DNA of 64,000 bases from Brevibacterium gallinarum (lineage in GTDB: Bacteria > Actinomycetota > Actinomycetes > Actinomycetales > Brevibacteriaceae). The position numbers and the translations under genes are program-made. The DNA lies in the NCBI RefSeq assembly GCF_014836885.1, contig NZ_JACSPY010000001.1:1-64000 (forward strand), in the 5' to 3' direction. This document shows, piece after piece, positions 32,601 through 41,902 of this stretch (positions within the stretch are counted from its first letter, which is position 1; each line of letters opens with the position of its first letter). The notes beneath the pieces are model-generated. The model was not told where the DNA came from and did not search any database. It saw only the letters and a list, made by a program, of their open reading frames with translations.

Positions 32601-33996
32601 TGATCGGCCTCTCCTCCGGATAACGGAACAGACGTTGCTGGTGTCTGGCGGACAGCGAGGCCGCCAAGGTAATCGTACCGAGCCGGCCGAGGAACATGAG
32701 CGCACTGAGGACGTACAGCCCGGCATCGGGGGACTTCTCCGTCACCCCGGAGGACAGCCCGCAGGTGGCGAAGGCGGAGATGACATCGAAGACGACATCG
32801 TCGAGCGGCAGCCGCGTGATGTGCAGCATCAGCAGGGTGCCGACGAAGACGAGTGCGGCACCGGCGAGCGTGATCGAGATCGCCACGCGCACCGCCGCCG
32901 GGTCGATGCGCCGGTGGAAGACAGTGACATCCCTGAGCCCGCGCGCCTCGGCGAGTGCGGCGAGGACGAGCACCGCGATCGTCGTGACCTTGATGCCGCC
33001 GGCGGTCGAGGACGAGCCGCCGCCGATGAACATGAGGACGTCGATGAGCAGGTGGCTGGTGCCGTACATCTCGGTGACGTCGATCGAGGACATGCCCCCG
33101 GACCGCGGCATCGCGGCCATGAACAGAGTGTTGGCGATCGAATCGCCCAGGCTCAGCCCGCCGATCGTCTTCTCGTTGCCGGACTCGAAGATGTACAGCA
33201 GCACGAACGACACGAGCAGCAGCACACCGGTCGTTGCCAGCGTCAGCTTCGTGTGCAGATCCCAGCCGCGCGGGCGATTCCACGTGATCGCCACCATGAG
33301 CACCACCGGGAAGCCGAGCGAGCCGATGAGCATCGACACCATGAGGACCATGAGGATCCACGGGTCATCGGAGAAGTACTCGATGCCTCGGTTGTGCAGC
33401 GTGAACCCGGCGTTGTTGAACGAGGTCACGGCATAGAACAGACCGTGCCACAGCGCTTCGCCCAGCGTGTCGCCGCGGATGAGGAAGCGGGGGGTGAGCA
33501 GGGCCATGATGACGGCTTCGACGGCGAAGATCGTGATGAACACCGCCCGCAGCAGCGTGCCGACCTGGCCGATCTGGAAGGTGTTCGTCGCCTGCGCGGC
33601 GATCAGCCGCTGGCGCACACCCAGCCGCTTCGACACCGCCATGCCCAGCAGCGAGGCCAGCGTCAGAATGCCCAGGCCGCCCACCTGCATCGCCGCGACC
33701 ATCACCCAATGGCCGAACGCCGACCAGTACTCCTCGGTCACGACCGGGGTCAGGCCGGTGACGCAGACGGTGGAGACGGCGACGAAGAGGCTGTTGGCGA
33801 ACGAGTAGTCGGAGGTGTCAGCGTGGGCGACCGGCAGCGACAGCAGCACGGTGAAGATCGCGATCGCGATGACGAAGGAGGCCATCGCCAGCCGGGCAGG
33901 CGAGGCCTCGGCGACCTCGTCGAGGACATCGCGCAGCCGCCGGCCGGGGCGGAATACCCGGTCGGAGAAGGTCGTCTTCGGTCGCTGATGAGCCAC
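32593..33996 (-). CDS. trkH: K+ uptake membrane protein TrkH/KtrB
   Basis: 467-residue Trk/Ktr potassium translocator with four pore-loop repeats, visible as glycine-containing filter segments such as TVCVTGL, NAGFT, RSGGM and FATCGLS in order. It pairs with the RCK protein encoded just downstream. GTG 33996 is used; TACACT lies exactly six bases upstream, so translation probably starts at the 5' end of the mRNA. Divergent from acuC. Confidence 0.92.
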   Translation of the reverse strand: MAHQRPKTTFSDRVFRPGRRLRDVLDEVAEASPARLAMASFVIAIAIFTVLLSLPVAHADTSDYSFANSLFVAVSTVCVTGLTPVVTEEYWSAFGHWVMVAAMQVGGLGILTLASLLGMAVSKRLGVRQRLIAAQATNTFQIGQVGTLLRAVFITIFAVEAVIMALLTPRFLIRGDTLGEALWHGLFYAVTSFNNAGFTLHNRGIEYFSDDPWILMVLMVSMLIGSLGFPVVLMVAITWNRPRGWDLHTKLTLATTGVLLLVSFVLLYIFESGNEKTIGGLSLGDSIANTLFMAAMPRSGGMSSIDVTEMYGTSHLLIDVLMFIGGGSSSTAGGIKVTTIAVLVLAALAEARGLRDVTVFHRRIDPAAVRVAISITLAGAALVFVGTLLMLHITRLPLDDVVFDVISAFATCGLSSGVTEKSPDAGLYVLSALMFLGRLGTITLAASLSARHQQRLFRYPEERPIIG

Positions 33997-34002
33997 AACG
34001 TC

Positions 34003-34008
34003 AGTGTA
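34003..34008 (-). promoter_or_regulatory. -10 TACACT, leaderless GTG start of trkH
   Basis: On the minus strand TACACT is followed by six bases and the GTG at 33996. No ribosome-binding site is present. Confidence 0.5.
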
Positions 34009-34103
34009 GCCGTGGGCCGGCGGTGCAGCCGTGACGTCGGCGGGCAGGCGTGGGGCCGCTGAGGCGGGGCCGGGGTGCTGTTCCGCAGCTCACACCGAAC
34101 CAG

Positions 34104-34109
34104 TAGAGT
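34104..34109 (+). promoter_or_regulatory. -10 TAGAGT, leaderless ATG start of acuC
   Basis: TAGAGT is followed by six bases and the ATG at 34116. This decides between that ATG and an in-frame GTG at 34110, which would lie upstream of +1. Confidence 0.55.
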
Positions 34110-34115
34110 GTGGCC

Positions 34116-35318
34116 ATGGCCAAGCGAGAGACAGAAGTCTTCGTCATCTGGGACGAATCCTTCACGCAGTACAACTTCGGACCGACCCATCCGATGAACC
34201 CGCTGCGCCTCGACCTGACCGCCAAGCTGGCCACAGAATTCGGGCTCTTCGACCACCCGCGCATCCACATCTCCGGCGTCGGCGGCGTCGACGAGGACGC
34301 GCTCGCCGCCCTGCACACCCAGGACTTCATCGACGCGGTCAAACGCGCCGAGACGACCACGGACATCGACCCCGAGGATGCGCAGACCTTCGGCGTCGGC
34401 ACCGAGGACGTGCCCCGCTTCGACAGGATCCACGAAGCCTCCGGGCGGATCTTCCAGGGCAGCCTCGAAGCCGCCCGCGCCATCACCTCGGGACGCTACG
34501 AACGCGCCGTGAACTTCTGCGGCGGGATGCACCATGCGATGCCGGGCAGGGCCGCCGGGTTCTGCATCTACAACGACCTCGCCGCCGCCATCCAGCACTT
34601 CCTCGACCACGGCTACGAGCGGGTCTGCTACATCGACCTCGACGCCCACCACGGCGACGGCACCGAGCGCTTCTACTGGGACGACCCGCGGGTCATGACG
34701 ATCTCCGTGCACGAGAACGGCCGCTTCCTGTTCCCCGGCACCGGCTTCGCCAACGACATCGGCGGACTCGACGCCGCCGCCTCAGCGGTCAACATCGCCC
34801 TGCCCCCGCGCACCGACGACCACGACTGGCTGCGCGCCCTCGACGCCGTCGTCCCGGCCGTCATCCGCGAATTCGACCCGCAGGTCATCGTCAGCCAGCA
34901 CGGCTGCGACGGCCACTCCGCCGACCCGCTCACCCACCTGCGGCTCAGCGTCGACGCGATGCGCGTGGCCACCCAGTGGGTGCGCGACCTCGCTGACGAC
35001 TACGCTGACGGCAAGTGGCTGGCCACCGGCGGCGGCGGATACGCCCTTGTCGAAGTGGTGCCGCGCGCCTGGACGAACCTCGTCGCGATCGCCGCCGGAG
35101 CCGACATCGACCCCACCACCGCGCTGCCGGAGCGCTGGCGGACCTACGTCGAGGACGTCACCCGCATCACCGCCCCGCACATGATGACCGACGGCCACGA
35201 CGGCACCTTCGACCCGTGGGCCAACGGCTACGATCCCGAATCCGACCTCGACCGCACGGTCATGTCGACGCGGAAGAACATCTTCCCCTTCTACGGCCTC
35301 GACGCCCACTTCGACTGA
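34116..35318 (+). CDS. acuC: acetoin utilization protein AcuC (class I histone deacetylase family)
   Basis: 400-residue zinc-dependent deacetylase. Motifs in order: GGMHHAMPGRAAGFCIYND (catalytic His pair), YIDLDAHHGDGTERFYW (metal Asp/His), HGCDGHSADPL, and GGGGYAL with the late catalytic Tyr. In Bacillus, AcuC deacetylates acetyl-CoA synthetase and so sets acetate activation; a similar role in actinobacteria is likely. It is transcribed alone. The following 140 bp holds only a weak GC hairpin before the bS22 promoter. Confidence 0.93.
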   Translation: MAKRETEVFVIWDESFTQYNFGPTHPMNPLRLDLTAKLATEFGLFDHPRIHISGVGGVDEDALAALHTQDFIDAVKRAETTTDIDPEDAQTFGVGTEDVPRFDRIHEASGRIFQGSLEAARAITSGRYERAVNFCGGMHHAMPGRAAGFCIYNDLAAAIQHFLDHGYERVCYIDLDAHHGDGTERFYWDDPRVMTISVHENGRFLFPGTGFANDIGGLDAAASAVNIALPPRTDDHDWLRALDAVVPAVIREFDPQVIVSQHGCDGHSADPLTHLRLSVDAMRVATQWVRDLADDYADGKWLATGGGGYALVEVVPRAWTNLVAIAAGADIDPTTALPERWRTYVEDVTRITAPHMMTDGHDGTFDPWANGYDPESDLDRTVMSTRKNIFPFYGLDAHFD

Positions 35319-35365
35319 CATCCGACCCGCCGCGCAGGCGGCCTCCTTGACTCGAGTGCGCAGTT

Positions 35366-35393
35366 TTGGAATAACTCCCGGCAACGATAGAAT
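35366..35393 (+). promoter_or_regulatory. strong promoter of the bS22 gene
   Basis: TTGGAA (35366-35371), a 16-bp spacer and TAGAAT (35388-35393). Transcription would begin near 35400, leaving a leader of about 62 nt. Confidence 0.7.
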
Positions 35394-35461
35394 TGAGCGG
35401 TTACGTCTGACAGGCGAACGAACAGTGTTCGCCCCGATCGCCTACCCGTGAGGATTTATCT

Positions 35462-35560
35462 ATGGGCTCAGTCATCAAGAAGCGCCGCAAGCGGATGTCG
35501 AAGAAGAAGCACCGGAAGCTTCTGCGCAAGACCCGCCACCAGCGCCGCAACAAGAAGTAA
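35462..35560 (+). CDS. 30S ribosomal protein bS22
   Basis: A 32-residue, extremely basic protein consisting mostly of Lys and Arg (begins [20 protein letters not shown]). It matches the small actinobacterial ribosomal protein bS22 (AURKAIP1/COX24 domain), which sits at the decoding centre in mycobacterial ribosomes. ATG 35462 has GAGGA seven bases upstream. A strong promoter precedes it and a hairpin with T-run follows, so it can be a separate highly expressed transcript ahead of the heme genes. Confidence 0.93.
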   Translation: MGSVIKKRRKRMSKKKHRKLLRKTRHQRRNKK

Positions 35561-35574
35561 GCGGCTGCGTGCGT

Positions 35575-35601
35575 CCCCGTCGTTTCGAGCGGCGGGGTTT
35601 C
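35575..35601 (+). terminator. terminator after bS22
   Basis: CCCCGTCG (35575-35582) pairs with CGGCGGGG (35590-35597, one G-T pair), followed by TTT. It is probably leaky or bypassed if the glutaredoxin-rex-hem genes depend on the bS22 promoter; no other clear promoter was seen before 35651. Confidence 0.65.
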
Positions 35602-35650
35602 GTGCTGATAAGGCCCCGGCACGCAGGCCGACAGCGAGGAGGATGACCGG

Positions 35651-35917
35651 ATGAGCGTCGAGCTGACGTTCCTCACCCGCCCCGGATGCGGGCTGTGCGT
35701 CACCGCCATGGACGTCATCGAGGACACCCTCGGCGAGCACATCGCCGCAGGCGACGTCACGGTCACCGCCGTCGACATCGAAACCGACGCCGACCTCCTC
35801 GCCCAGCACGAATGGGACATCCCCGTCGTGCTGCTCAACGGCCGCAAGCACGCCAAGCACCGCATCGACGGGACCCGGCTCAAGCGCACCGTCGAGACAC
35901 TGCTCGCCCGCGGCTGA
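35651..35917 (+). CDS. glutaredoxin-like protein (DUF836)
   Basis: 88-residue thioredoxin-fold protein with a CGLC active site (Cys13, Cys16) and the cis-Pro in IPVVLLNG. Very similar small proteins commonly stand just before rex/hemA in actinobacteria. It may reduce a disulfide in one of the neighbouring redox or heme proteins (inference). Start ATG 35651 has GGAGGA upstream. Confidence 0.85.
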   Translation: MSVELTFLTRPGCGLCVTAMDVIEDTLGEHIAAGDVTVTAVDIETDADLLAQHEWDIPVVLLNGRKHAKHRIDGTRLKRTVETLLARG

Positions 35918-35977
35918 GACCGCCGGCGGGCCACACACCATACGGCATCGTGACACAGACAGGGGGTGAGGTCGTTG

Positions 35978-36691
35978 GTGAGCACCGCTTCGCAATCCGG
36001 CGGCACCGGACTGACCTCCGTGCCCGCCCCGGTCGTCGCCCGCATGCCCGGCTACCTGCAGGCCCTTGACGAACTCGCCGCCGCCGGCCAGCAGACCGTC
36101 TCCAGCGAGGAGCTCGCCGGCCGCTGCTCCGTCGGCTCGGCGATCCTGCGCCGCGACCTGTCCCACCTCGACTTCGCCGGCCGCCGCGGCGTCGGCTACG
36201 ACACCGCCGCCCTCGGTGCCGCGGTGCGCCGCTTCCTCGGCCTCGACCGCACCCGCCGCATCGCCATCGCCGGTGCCGGCCGCCTCGGCTCGGCGATCGC
36301 CGACTACGCCGCCGTGCGCTTCAGCGGATTCGAGCTGACCGCCGTGTTCGACACCGCGCCCGAGGTGGTGGGCGCCACCGTCGGCGCCGCCCCTGTCCTG
36401 CCGGTCGAGCAGCTGGCCTCAGTCACCGCTGAGACCGGCATCGAGATGCTCATCATCGCCGTGCCCGCCCCCGCCGCCCAGGCTGTCGCCGATGCCGCGG
36501 TCGCCGCCGGGATCACCGGGCTGCTGAACTTCGCCCCCACCCCGGTCACCGTGCCCGAGGACGTGCACGTGCGCCATGTCGACCTCGCCACCGAGCTGCG
36601 GGTCCTCGCCCACTACACCGCTCCGGCCCGACCGGCCGGAATCGACTCGACCGACCTCCGCAACACACGTCCTAGGGAGCATGCACTGTGA
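35978..36691 (+). CDS. rex: redox-sensing transcriptional repressor Rex
   Basis: 237-residue Rex: an N-terminal winged helix (about residues 25-80) followed by a Rossmann domain with GAGRLG at 99-104 and a C-terminal swapped helix. Rex leaves DNA when NADH/NAD+ rises, and typically represses respiratory genes. GTG 35978 is chosen because GGTGAGG is six bases upstream; an in-frame GTG at 35966 lies before that site. Its stop overlaps the hemA GTG (GTGA), so redox sensing and heme synthesis are genetically coupled. I did not find a convincing TTGTGAA-type Rex operator by eye. Confidence 0.92.
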   Translation: MSTASQSGGTGLTSVPAPVVARMPGYLQALDELAAAGQQTVSSEELAGRCSVGSAILRRDLSHLDFAGRRGVGYDTAALGAAVRRFLGLDRTRRIAIAGAGRLGSAIADYAAVRFSGFELTAVFDTAPEVVGATVGAAPVLPVEQLASVTAETGIEMLIIAVPAPAAQAVADAAVAAGITGLLNFAPTPVTVPEDVHVRHVDLATELRVLAHYTAPARPAGIDSTDLRNTRPREHAL

Positions 36692-39189
36692 CATTCCTCG
36701 TGCTCGGGATCTCACATCGGTCCGCACCGATGTCCGTCCTCGATGCCATCGCCCTCGACTCACACGGAGTCGAGGCATTGGCCTCCGGGGTGCGCGCCGG
36801 TGACTACGTCGACGGCGCCTGCGTGCTCTCGACCTGCAACCGGCTCGAGGTCATCGCCGACGCCTCGGCCTTCCACGGCGGCCTGGCCGACATCGGCTCC
36901 GCGCTCGTCGACGCCACCGGCCTGGACTGGACGCGACTGTCCGAGCACGTCTACGTCTACTACGACACCAAGGCCGTCGAACACCTCCTGACACTCGCCT
37001 GCGGCCTCGACTCGATGGCCGTCGGCGAAGCCCAGATCCTCGGCCAGCTGCGCAGCGCCTACGTGCACGCCCAGCAGGCCGGTCAGCTGACGAAGGAACT
37101 CGGCATCGTGCTGCAGCAGGCGCTGCGGGTCGGCAAGCGCGCCCACGCCGAAACCGAACTCGACTCCGTCTCCCAGTCCCTGCTCGACAAGGCGCTGACC
37201 TCCGCCGAGGCGCACATCGGCAGCCTGGAGCGCGCCCGCGCCCTCGTCGTCGGCGCCGGCGCGATGTCCGGACTGACCGTCGCGACCCTGCAGCGGGCCG
37301 GCGTCGCCCGCATCACCGTGATGAACCGGACGGTGGAGAAGGCCGAACGGCTCGTCGCCCCCGTCGGCGGCCGTGCCGTCGAGCTGACCGCCGACACGCT
37401 GACCGCCGAGATCGCTGATGCCGACCTCATCGTCTCCGTCACCGGGTCACGCGGCACCGTGCTCTCGCGCGAGGACATCATCACCGGCATGCAGGCCGAC
37501 TTCGACCAGCAGCCCAACAAGTTCCTCGTCGACCTCGCCCTGCCGCATGACATCGACCCGAGCGTGCGCGAACTGCCCCACATCCGGCTCATCGGCCTCG
37601 CAGAGCTCTCAGAGATGTTCGCCGAATCCGATCTGCGCAGCCCCTCGGGCGTCGTCGAGATCGTCGCCGAAGTCCGCAGCATCATCCGCGATGAGCTCGC
37701 CGCCTACCGTGCCGAGCACAAGGCCCGCTCGGTCGCCCCGACCGTCACCGCGCTGCGCTCGCACGCCGAGACCACTGTGGCCGGCGAGTTCGAGCGACTG
37801 AGCCGCAAGATCGGCGCGAAGGTCGACGGTGAGGTCCTCGACGAGATCCGCACCGCCCTCAAGCGCACCGCCGACAAACTCGTCCACACCCCGACCGTGC
37901 GGGTCAAGCAGCTGTCCGTGCAGGACTCCGACGTCGACTATGCCGCAGCCCTGACCCAGCTCTTCGACCTGAGTGCTGCCTCCGGCCGCCGCACCGAGCC
38001 CCAGCGCATCGACCGCTCGAAGGTCTCCGTCACCGCCCCCGGTGTCGCCCCGGTCACCGCCCGGACCGACCATCACGTCGAGGCCGACGGGCTGCGCCCG
38101 GTCGCCGACCACACCCTCGACGTCGTCGAACCGGCCCACTACACCGGCCGCACCGTCAAGCTCGGCACCCGCCGCTCCCGCCTGGCCCGCTCCCAGTCGA
38201 CAGCGGTCGCCCAGCAGATCGCCGCACAGACCGGCTGGCGGGTCGAGATCGTCGAGGTCGTCACCGAAGGCGACGTGAACATGAGCCCGCTGGCCGCAAT
38301 GGGCGGCTCCGGGGTGTTCGTCTCCGCGGTGCGCACCGCCCTGCTGACCGGCAAGATCGACATCGCCGTGCACTCGCTCAAGGACCTGCCGACCGCCCCG
38401 GCCGCCGGCATCGACCTCGTCGCCGTGCCCCCGCGCGTCGACCCCTCCGATGTGCTCATCGCCCGCGACGGCATGACCCTGGCCGAACTGCCCGCCGGCG
38501 CCGTGCTCGGCACCGGCTCGCCCAGGCGCGCCGCCCAGCTGCGCGCCGCCCGGCCAGACATCGAGGTCCGCGGGGTGCGCGGCAACGTCGACACCCGCAT
38601 CAAGCACGTCACCGACGGCCGCCTCGACGGCGTCGTCCTCGCTGCCGCCGGGGTCCGCCGCATCGGCCGGCTGGCCGAAGTCACCGATGTCCTCGACGCC
38701 GCCGTCATGCTCCCGGCCCCCGGCCCGGGCGCCCTGGCCGTCGAATGCCGGGCCGCCAACGCCGATGTCGGCGAGTTCGACACCGAGCTGCGCGCAGCCC
38801 TGACCGGCATCCACGACCCCGACACCGCCCTGGCCGTGCAGGCCGAACGCGCGATCCTCGCCCATGCCGAAGCCGGCTGCTCCGCCCCGATCGGCGCGCT
38901 CGCCGAGATCGACGGCAACGCGCTCACCCTCACCGGCGTGATGGCAGACGACACCGGCCGCCTGCAGCGGGCGACCCGCACCGCCGACCTCACCACCGCC
39001 TCGGGCGCGGATGACCGCCCGGTCATCGCCAAGGAGCTCGGCAGCGCGATCGCCGACGAGCTGCTCACCATCCTCGGTGTCGTCCCCGACACCGTCACCG
39101 GCGCCAACGCCCCGAGCGCGCACATCGACCCGCGCAGCGAACACGCCGCGGCAGCAGACCGGCAGTCCGTGAGCGAGGTGAGCCGATGA
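36688..39189 (+). CDS. hemA/hemC: HemA-HemC fusion: glutamyl-tRNA reductase / porphobilinogen deaminase
   Basis: 833-residue protein joining two non-consecutive heme enzymes. Residues 1 to about 430 are glutamyl-tRNA reductase: catalytic Cys50 in STCNR, the dinucleotide-binding VVGAGAMSG near 187-195, and the C-terminal dimer helix. A linker (about 431-485) joins a complete porphobilinogen deaminase (about 489-800), with LGTRRSRLARSQ, catalytic Asp566 in SLKDLP and Cys731 in EAGCSAP for the dipyrromethane cofactor. No stop or frameshift occurs between the halves; in most actinobacteria these are two adjacent genes. GTG start overlaps the rex stop. Confidence 0.93.
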   Translation: MTFLVLGISHRSAPMSVLDAIALDSHGVEALASGVRAGDYVDGACVLSTCNRLEVIADASAFHGGLADIGSALVDATGLDWTRLSEHVYVYYDTKAVEHLLTLACGLDSMAVGEAQILGQLRSAYVHAQQAGQLTKELGIVLQQALRVGKRAHAETELDSVSQSLLDKALTSAEAHIGSLERARALVVGAGAMSGLTVATLQRAGVARITVMNRTVEKAERLVAPVGGRAVELTADTLTAEIADADLIVSVTGSRGTVLSREDIITGMQADFDQQPNKFLVDLALPHDIDPSVRELPHIRLIGLAELSEMFAESDLRSPSGVVEIVAEVRSIIRDELAAYRAEHKARSVAPTVTALRSHAETTVAGEFERLSRKIGAKVDGEVLDEIRTALKRTADKLVHTPTVRVKQLSVQDSDVDYAAALTQLFDLSAASGRRTEPQRIDRSKVSVTAPGVAPVTARTDHHVEADGLRPVADHTLDVVEPAHYTGRTVKLGTRRSRLARSQSTAVAQQIAAQTGWRVEIVEVVTEGDVNMSPLAAMGGSGVFVSAVRTALLTGKIDIAVHSLKDLPTAPAAGIDLVAVPPRVDPSDVLIARDGMTLAELPAGAVLGTGSPRRAAQLRAARPDIEVRGVRGNVDTRIKHVTDGRLDGVVLAAAGVRRIGRLAEVTDVLDAAVMLPAPGPGALAVECRAANADVGEFDTELRAALTGIHDPDTALAVQAERAILAHAEAGCSAPIGALAEIDGNALTLTGVMADDTGRLQRATRTADLTTASGADDRPVIAKELGSAIADELLTILGVVPDTVTGANAPSAHIDPRSEHAAAADRQSVSEVSR

Positions 39190-40793
39190 GCCGGGATTCC
39201 CGTCCCGAGGCGCAGCCAGCCGCCCGCCCGATCGTCCACTTCCTCGGCGCCGGCCCCGGCGACCCGGGTCTCATGACGTACAAGGGTGCTGAGCTGCTCG
39301 AGCGCGCCACCCTCGTCGTCTACGACGCCGGCGAACTCGACGACATCGTCGACGCCTACGTCCCGGCCTCAGCCACCCGGCTCGATTCGGCCGAACTCGG
39401 CTCGGCAGCGACCACCCGCGGCCGCAAGCTCGCCCAGCTGGCCCGCGAGCACACCCGGGTCGTGCGCATCGTCCCGCACGACGGCGTGCTGTTCTCCACC
39501 ACCACCGATGAGGCCGCCGGCTGCAAGCGCAACGGCGTCGACTTCGAGATCGTGCCCGGCGTCGGGCTGACCTCGTCGATGTCGGCCTACACCGGCACCC
39601 CGATCACCACCAGCCGGGTGCGCTCGGTGCGCTTCATCGAGGCGAGCCCGCAGACCTACGTCGACGTCGCCCGCCACCGCAACACCGGCCACGTCATCAC
39701 CGGCAGCGTCGACGAGGTCTCGGTGGCCATCGACAGCCTGCTCGGCGACGACTGGGATGCCGACACCCCGATCCTGCTCACGATCGAGGTCTCGACCCTC
39801 CAGCAGGTCTCCGTGGAGACGACGCTCGGGGATTCCGGCCGGCACCTGGCCAAGGCCGCCAGCCCCAACCAGCGGGTCGTCATGCTCATGGGCCAGGGGA
39901 TCGACATGCGCAAGGAGCTGTCGTGGTTCGAGACCAAGCCGCTGTTCGGCTGGAAGGTGCTCATCCCGCGCACCCGCGAACAGGCCTCAGCCACCCAGGA
40001 CCTGCTGGCCGAATACGGTGCCGAAGGCACCATCGTGCCGACGATCGCGATCCAGCCGCCGCGCACCCCCAACCAGATGGAGAAGGCGATCCGCGCGCTC
40101 GTCGAAGGCGACTACCAGTGGGTCGGCTTCACGTCTGTCAACGCCGTGGCCGTGGTGCGCAACTGGCTTGAGGACCTCGGTCTCGACGCCCGCTGCCTGG
40201 CCGGCGTCAAGGTCGCCGCGGTCGGCGACCAGACCGCGGCGAGCCTGCAGGAATGGGGTGTCATCCCCGACCTCGTGCCCTCTGGCGAGCAGTCCGCCCG
40301 CGGGATGCTCGAGGACTGGCCGCCGTTCGACGATGGCTACCACGCGATGAACCGGGTGCTGCTGCCGCGCGCCGACATCGCCGGTGAGGTGCTCGTCACC
40401 GGGCTGCGCGAGGAGGGCTGGGAGGTCGACGACGTCACTGCCTACCGCACCGTGCGCGCCGCCCCGCCGCCGGCCCCGGTGCGCGAGGCGATCAAGCGCG
40501 GTGACTTCGATGCGGTGCTCTTCACCTCCTCGTCGACCGTGCGCAACCTCGTCGGCATCGCCGGCAAGCCCTTCCACACCACCCTCGTCGCCTGCATCGG
40601 CCCGGCGACGGCACAGACCGCCACCGACCACGGCCTGCGCGTCGACGTCATGGCAGACGAGGCCAACCTCGGCTCCGTCGTCGCCGGACTCGTCGAGTAC
40701 GCCCGCGACCGCCGCGAGGAGATGCTCGCCGCAGGCCGGACCCCGCTGCGCCCGTCGCAGACCCGCCGACGCAGCTCACGCCGCAAGAAGTGA
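39186..40793 (+). CDS. hemD: uroporphyrinogen-III synthase HemD with N-terminal methyltransferase-like domain
   Basis: 535-residue two-domain protein. The N-terminal 240 residues resemble uroporphyrinogen-III C-methyltransferase and keep GAGPGDPGL near residue 22. Where active enzymes have a GGDP..FGRG motif this one has [13 protein letters not shown], so methylation is doubtful. The C-terminal 260 residues are a HemD fold ([13 protein letters not shown], then [26 protein letters not shown]) that cyclises hydroxymethylbilane. The same layout occurs in other actinobacteria. The last 15 residues are very basic. ATGA overlap with hemC. Confidence 0.9.
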   Translation: MSRDSRPEAQPAARPIVHFLGAGPGDPGLMTYKGAELLERATLVVYDAGELDDIVDAYVPASATRLDSAELGSAATTRGRKLAQLAREHTRVVRIVPHDGVLFSTTTDEAAGCKRNGVDFEIVPGVGLTSSMSAYTGTPITTSRVRSVRFIEASPQTYVDVARHRNTGHVITGSVDEVSVAIDSLLGDDWDADTPILLTIEVSTLQQVSVETTLGDSGRHLAKAASPNQRVVMLMGQGIDMRKELSWFETKPLFGWKVLIPRTREQASATQDLLAEYGAEGTIVPTIAIQPPRTPNQMEKAIRALVEGDYQWVGFTSVNAVAVVRNWLEDLGLDARCLAGVKVAAVGDQTAASLQEWGVIPDLVPSGEQSARGMLEDWPPFDDGYHAMNRVLLPRADIAGEVLVTGLREEGWEVDDVTAYRTVRAAPPPAPVREAIKRGDFDAVLFTSSSTVRNLVGIAGKPFHTTLVACIGPATAQTATDHGLRVDVMADEANLGSVVAGLVEYARDRREEMLAAGRTPLRPSQTRRRSSRRKK

Positions 40794-40801
40794 GGATGCA
40801 T

Positions 40802-41902
40802 ATGACGCCACCCAACCCGTCCGCACACGCGACCGACCCCGCGACCGACCCCGCGACCGGCCGTGCGGCCGACTCCGCGGCCGCCCGCGCCATCGGGCTG
40901 GCCCCGGGCGCGATCCGCCCGCGCCGCCTGCGCACCACCCCGGCCCTGCGCCGGCTCGTCGCCGAACACCGCCTCGACCCCGCGCAGCTGATCCTGCCGA
41001 TGTTCGTCAAGGAGACCCTCGACGCCCCGGCCGAACTGCAGGGCATGCCCGGCGTCGTCCAGCACACCCTCGACTCGCTCGTCACCGCGGCCCGGCAGGC
41101 CGCAGCCGCAGGAGTCGGCGGGATCATGCTCTTCGGCATCCCCGCCGAACGCGACCCCGAGGGCAGCCAGGGGTGTGCGCCTGAGGGGATCCTCAACCGC
41201 GCCATCACCGCCGTCGCCGAGGCAGTCGGAGACGAGACCGTCGTGATGGCCGATCTGTGCCTGGACGAGTTCACCTCCCACGGCCACTGCGGAGTGCTCG
41301 CCGACGACGGCAGCGTCGATAACGACGCGACCCTGGACCGCTACGCGCAGATGGCGCTCGCCCAGGCCCGCGCCGGCGCCCACGTGCTCGGACTGTCGGG
41401 CATGATGGACGGCCAGGTCGCTGCCGTGCGCGCCACCCTCGACGCCGCCGGCTTCACCGATGTCGTGGTGCTCGGCTACACCGCCAAATACTCCTCGGCC
41501 TTCTACGGGCCCTTCCGCGAAGCCGTCGAATCCCAGCTCGAAGGCGACCGCCGCACCTACCAGCAGGACCCGGCCAACGGCCGCGAGGCGATGCGCGAGC
41601 TCGAACTCGACCTCGCCGAAGGCGCTGACATCGTCATGGTCAAGCCCGGCCTGCCCTACCTCGACGTCCTCGCCCAGGTCGCCGAGGCCTCCCCGGTGCC
41701 GGTGTGGGCCTACCAGATCTCCGGCGAATACGCGATGGTCGAATTCGCCGCCCGGGCAGGGGCCATCGACCGGATGCCGGCGATCCTCGAAAGCCTCACC
41801 TGCTTCGTGCGCGCCGGCGCCGATGCGGTGCTCACCTACTGGGCGACCGAGGTCGCCGAGCACTTGAACGCCGCGGCCGCCGGCAGGGCGGGCAGGCGAT
41901 GA
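40802..41902 (+). CDS. hemB: delta-aminolevulinic acid dehydratase HemB
   Basis: Makes porphobilinogen from two aminolevulinates. 366 residues: a variable N-terminus with a DPAT repeat, then a TIM barrel with Schiff-base lysines in GYTAKYSS and VMVKPG. The metal loop reads [14 protein letters not shown], with Asp in place of the second zinc Cys, the magnesium-dependent variant. ATG 40802 is chosen because GAGG is six bases upstream; the ATG at 40796 is too close to it. Coding repeats at 40829-40852 extend the N-terminus. Confidence 0.95.
   Translation: MTPPNPSAHATDPATDPATGRAADSAAARAIGLAPGAIRPRRLRTTPALRRLVAEHRLDPAQLILPMFVKETLDAPAELQGMPGVVQHTLDSLVTAARQAAAAGVGGIMLFGIPAERDPEGSQGCAPEGILNRAITAVAEAVGDETVVMADLCLDEFTSHGHCGVLADDGSVDNDATLDRYAQMALAQARAGAHVLGLSGMMDGQVAAVRATLDAAGFTDVVVLGYTAKYSSAFYGPFREAVESQLEGDRRTYQQDPANGREAMRELELDLAEGADIVMVKPGLPYLDVLAQVAEASPVPVWAYQISGEYAMVEFAARAGAIDRMPAILESLTCFVRAGADAVLTYWATEVAEHLNAAAAGRAGRR
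40829..40852. repeat. 12-bp tandem repeat in the hemB 5' end
   Basis: GCGACCGACCCC occurs twice in tandem (40829-40840, 40841-40852) with a partial third copy. It is in frame and adds DPAT units to the disordered HemB N-terminus. Confidence 0.85.
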
